Below, in pieces: positions 60,545-64,000 of a stretch of DNA of 64,000 nucleotides. The number at the start of each line of letters is the position of its first letter. Within the stretch, counting starts at the first letter, position 1. This DNA comes from Pezicula radicicola (taxonomy: Eukaryota; Ascomycota; Leotiomycetes; Helotiales; Dermateaceae): contig PDUO01000006.1 of assembly GCA_003008705.1 (NCBI GenBank), forward strand, positions 381,295 through 445,294, given 5' to 3'. The position numbers and the translations under genes are program-made. The notes under the pieces are model-generated. The model saw only the letters and a program-made list of their open reading frames with translations. It was not told the origin of the DNA and did no database searches.

Positions 60545-63134
60545 CTAGGATGCTGTATTTTTCATCTTTCCAATGCGGTGCCATGATGAACGTGACTTCA
60601 GATAGATCGGCCTTCCCACAAACTCATCATCTGAACCATCAATCCCCCAGTAGCTTCCCTTCCCAGGATCCTCGCCGGGTCTCCACTGTCGCACAAATTT
60701 CTTGTTCGTAGAGAGCGTAGATCTGATCGCATTTTTCCAATCTTTCCTCATCGGTACATCATCACTGTAGAAAGAATACGTATCAGAAATCCACCTGTAT
60801 ATTTCTGCGAGTCGTAGCTGGCGATCGGAGGACTCCACAATAGCCATGCCTGTATGCCCAAAAGCTCTGAGTCAGTATAATTATTCTAGAAGTTGAGGTA
60901 TAGTTTTGAACAAAGTTTTATGAGTAAAGGGCAACATTAATTGCTAAATGGGGAGAGTCTCCTTCAATAGCTGACTTACCTATAAGTTGTGTATAAGAGT
61001 GTGCAGGCTTGGACCCATCATCATATTGTATCACGGATAATTCTTCTTCTTCTTGATCCCTCCTCTCGCGATCTTGAACTCTTTTCGTTTTCAGACCTGA
61101 AGATGCCCGTCTTGGAGACCTTCCGTCGCTTTTCTTGCTTTCACTCCGGTGTCGCCCACGCGTTTGCATCGGCTGGCGAAAATCGTACGTGGCATCCAAC
61201 AGAGAATCTTCGTCGGGTTGGAAAGAATCTTCCTTGCTTTGCGGGTTCTCTGTAGTGGCTATCTGGTTGTTCGGACCTTGAGAGTGACTGCGACTTCTGG
61301 AACCTCCATTGGCTGGGCCTGCGGAGCTGACTCGAAGCAAAGATGTAGTCTGATCATGAGGAGGTCTTGGAGAGGTCGAAGCCATTGTGGTAGATGATCG
61401 TAATAAGCCCGAAGTACTCACAACGATTTCATCATCGGAATGGGAGGGAGGCGCGAGACTAGCCGACGACACATTCTCGGCCGATGCATTACCAGAGCCA
61501 TTTGTACCAGGCTCCTCCTTGTATGATACCGCCTTGGATCGTCCATCCTCGACATAGATTTCCTGGACCTGCTTATGGACGGCTAGTTGAAGTCTCAGCG
61601 ACTCTATTTCAAGTTTGTTTCTCCTGATCGTTTCTTCTTGCACACTTAGAGTGTCGTCTTTACTCTTAATAGTCACCTCACTTGAAGTAATCAAGGCTTC
61701 TAAGGTCTTCATCAACTCTTCTCGAGACGCAGAGTGTGCCTCTGCCGCAGCAAGCGCCTCGCTCTTCAAGGCCACTAACTTATCCAAGTCCACAATATGC
61801 TGATGCTTTTGTCCAATTTCTTCGTCCCTCTGTTTCAGCATGTTCACTAAACTCAGCGCATGCTGGTCTCTCGCCGCTAGCAAGGTGGCTTTATGAGAAT
61901 TATGTGATTTATGAATCTCTTCCTCCCTCTGCTGCTGTTCAGCCTTGAGCTGCTCTGTCTCCTTTGCAGCTTTCCCCATCTCAGCTGTTAATTTAGCCAT
62001 ACTCTGCAGAAGCTGCTGTCGTTCTACATGCCAAGTTACAGGCTCGGATGTTCCTTCCGGACTTGGGATCTGCTTGTTTACTTCGACCTCTTTCCTCTTC
62101 AACTGGACTTCCTCTGCAAATTGCAATCTTTCACGCTCAAACATTTCATTCCGTTTGCTTAGTTCCTGCCACTGTGCTGCTAGCTGATCGCGCTCTTCTT
62201 GAGATGCTTCGTAGGAATTCTCATCTTGACCTTGGGCACCAGGCTCTTTTCTTTGTTTTAATCTGAGTCTATCGTTGTCCTCCATAACTACACGTAAATG
62301 TTCTTCAAGAGTAGTTAAGCGCTTTGCAATGTCCCAATTCGTTTCCTCGAGTTGCTGCTTCTCGGCTTTCAAGGCCTCAATTTCTTGCCTCTTGCGTTCC
62401 CGCGACTTCTCAGCAGCCAGACGATTACTAAGAAGCCTCTCAACACGTCGTTGTTCCCTTTCATCCTCAGTCTTCGCACGCTTTCTTCTGTGCGGACTAG
62501 GGTCCTCAGCCGATAGCGACCGCGGAACAGTGGAGGTAGATTGCCCATGTTGCTGCGTAGAGAATGTCCGCTTGTGATTCTGCCCCTCCACGTTGTGTTT
62601 GCTTCGGTCATCGTCCTCGCTAGCCATCCCCGAAACCTCTCTGTCTCTATGGTCCAGGCCACCATTGTGTTCAATTTCATTCTCGTTTGCATTCTCATTC
62701 TCGCTTTCGACTTCTAGAATCTCGAAGTCCTCCTTGCCAGCCATAGTTGAATTTGACTCTTGGTTGCTCGATTCGTAATTGGCGGCCGTAGAGCTAGCGT
62801 ACCCAGGAGTGAGGAAATTAATGAATTCAGTACTCGTAATAGGAGGGTATCCACAAGCGTCCCCTCGTTTCGCACAACGTGCACATGGTTTTCCCTCGTC
62901 GCATTTGACCTTGCTAGCCCTAGGAATTCGACTCAGTGAATAATCTAGCCTACGCGGGGGAAGCGGAACTCACCTGCAGCTGTAGCAGATGACTTTTCTG
63001 CTCCGCCTATGTACGGCAGTGTTGACAGCGTTTGATATGCTATCAGTTGTGCTTACAACTTTATGTGCTGGCTCGTCGTGTTGATATGATGGCGTGCTAT
63101 CTCGGATTGTAGCAGCATTCTCTTCTCCGGGCAT
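60545..63134 (-). CDS. Zn2Cys6-bZIP-coiled coil-forkhead fusion transcription factor
   Basis: Three exons (63134-62974, 62919-60980, 60849-60545) give 801 residues; both joins keep phase. A TAA lies directly before the ATG at 63134. Residues 50-76 are a perfect Zn(II)2Cys6 cluster (C-x2-C-x6-C-x5-C-x2-C-x6-C), with the first intron after CYSCR. Residues about 200-270 are a bZIP: HRRKRAKTEDEREQRR, then NRLAAEKSRERKR (N219-x7-R227), very like HacA/Hac1, followed by a zipper. A long Glu/Gln/Lys coiled coil runs to about 480, then Ser-rich sequence. From about 691 a forkhead domain begins in exon 2 (KPAHSYTQLI) and continues in exon 3 (GMAIVESSDRQLRLAEIYRW; DWKNAIRSTLSTNKKFV; PGKGSYWGID). Each domain is well formed, so I infer a nuclear DNA-binding regulator; targets are unknown. 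An internal ATG at 62744 could give a form without the zinc cluster. Confidence 0.85.
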
Positions 63135-64000
63135 TTAATCCGCAGCCTTGTTCACCGTGCAGAGAAGTTCCTGCGAAAGTTGTTGGCAGACAGTTTGATC
63201 TGCTGTTGCGATCGATCATCGAGGACGATCAACGTGTCTCGAGTCCACATTCCCATGTGCACGGGCCTCTGGTCATGTGGGATCACCCCTACATAAGCAT
63301 TTCACACCATTCCAGGTTGATTTTATATCTATCTATCTCTGCATTCCAAGTGAACATCTTACTACAACCTGGTGCAGTCATCAAAACAACCTACCTACCG
63401 TAGTACTGGTCAAACCTTACCTAGGTAGACAACTCTGGCACCTCAGGAACCCACAGCTTTAGGCTGAACAAACTTCTAGGCTTCCCTTTCCCTAAATGCC
63501 CTTGAAAAGCTCATCTTTCTGCCCCGCATCAACTTTCGAAGTACAAAACGAGGGTCGTGGAAAAATACTGTGGGAGGAGGGCGGCGCAGGGGGTTTATTG
63601 AAGAAGAAAAAAAAAGGCATTCCCACTCCACGTTGCGATCTCGAACTCCGTGATCGTCTGGTCAAACGAAACTAATTCTCCAGAATGCTCAGGTGGCAGC
63701 TAGTTTAATTTTGCCTGAAGCTGGACCTACGGTAAAAGCCGTGGTGGCATTGTTATTAGGCTGTCTCTTCTTCCAAGCCAGATTATCTCGCACCATACCG
63801 GGGGTGGGAGGTACAAAGTGCATAAAGAATCTTTGTTTATCTTAAATTTACATGCCACGTCTCCCCCGGAGACACCCTGAGTTTTGCCCTGGTATTTCCC
63901 CTCAAAAAGAACCTCTCATATATCTTAGAGCTTAGGTGCGTTTGATTTTCTCCCAGTATTCAAGGTGTTAGCCCACTAGTCTCCCTCTTGAGTTACCCAA
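63135..64000. promoter_or_regulatory. Upstream region of the fusion regulator
   Basis: About 870 bp to the window edge. It contains CTACCTACC and a perfect ACCTAGGT palindrome (63419-63426) about 290 bp upstream of the start codon, and a purine run near 63600. Short plus-strand frames here have no motif. Confidence 0.4.

Noticed and set aside
60918..62744. 608-residue bZIP protein as the complete gene
   Set aside because: The frame is open upstream into a Zn2Cys6 cluster and a good donor before its last 20 codons leads into a forkhead domain; both joins keep phase.

Overview
The window reads as nuclear DNA of a filamentous ascomycete (Pezizomycotina; gene content suggests Leotiomycetes/Helotiales, which is inference from remembered family resemblance, not a search). 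Evidence: genes are monocistronic on both strands and interrupted by GT-AG introns, mostly about 50-150 nt with a few of 250-350 nt, with CTAAC-like branch points. Families include homogentisate dioxygenase, tafazzin, GH47 mannosidase, copper-fist and Zn2Cys6 regulators, SAT4/rhodopsin-type membrane proteins and fungal GT1. There are no operons. Exon joins given here were worked out by hand from splice signals, reading phase and family resemblance.

Layout. Positions 1-12,400 are AT-rich and gene-poor, with a decayed membrane-protein relic (about 7.13-7.40 kb), a truncated Ty1/copia-type gag (about 10-10.8 kb) and an 18-bp degenerate repeat array. At 12.4-13.9 kb lies an intact SAT4/rhodopsin-domain membrane protein. 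At 17.5-22.6 kb is a small catabolic-looking cluster: a sulfotransferase-like pseudogene, an intact Baeyer-Villiger-type flavin monooxygenase, and a divergent HSL-type esterase that appears frameshifted. A tRNA-Thr follows at 23.9 kb. From 24.3 to 36.4 kb come housekeeping and secreted functions: tafazzin, a NOSIP-like RING protein, a peroxisomal adenine-nucleotide carrier with an unusual tail, a small SH3-RING protein, a secreted 5'-nucleotidase and a GT1 glycosyltransferase. From 37.3 to 47.2 kb come a copper-fist regulator, an EFM7/NNT1-type methyltransferase, a secreted GH47 alpha-1,2-mannosidase and homogentisate 1,2-dioxygenase. From 50 to 60 kb come a multi-zinc-module nuclear protein, a small mitochondrially targeted protein, a RING pseudogene, a RING gene and a small Stc1-domain-like protein.

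The most striking object is the last gene (60,545-63,134, minus strand). Two splice joins, both phase-correct, give a single 801-residue reading frame carrying a perfect Zn(II)2Cys6 cluster, a HacA/Hac1-like bZIP, a long coiled coil and a C-terminal forkhead domain: three different DNA-binding folds in one predicted protein. I know of no described transcription factor with this combination, but I could not search. The forkhead recognition helix has lost the usual histidine. Retention of the single intron in front of the forkhead would give a protein ending about 20 residues later, without a complete forkhead.

The genes do not form one pathway, except that the monooxygenase and esterase are an obvious ketone-to-ester-to-acid/alcohol pair sharing one promoter region.
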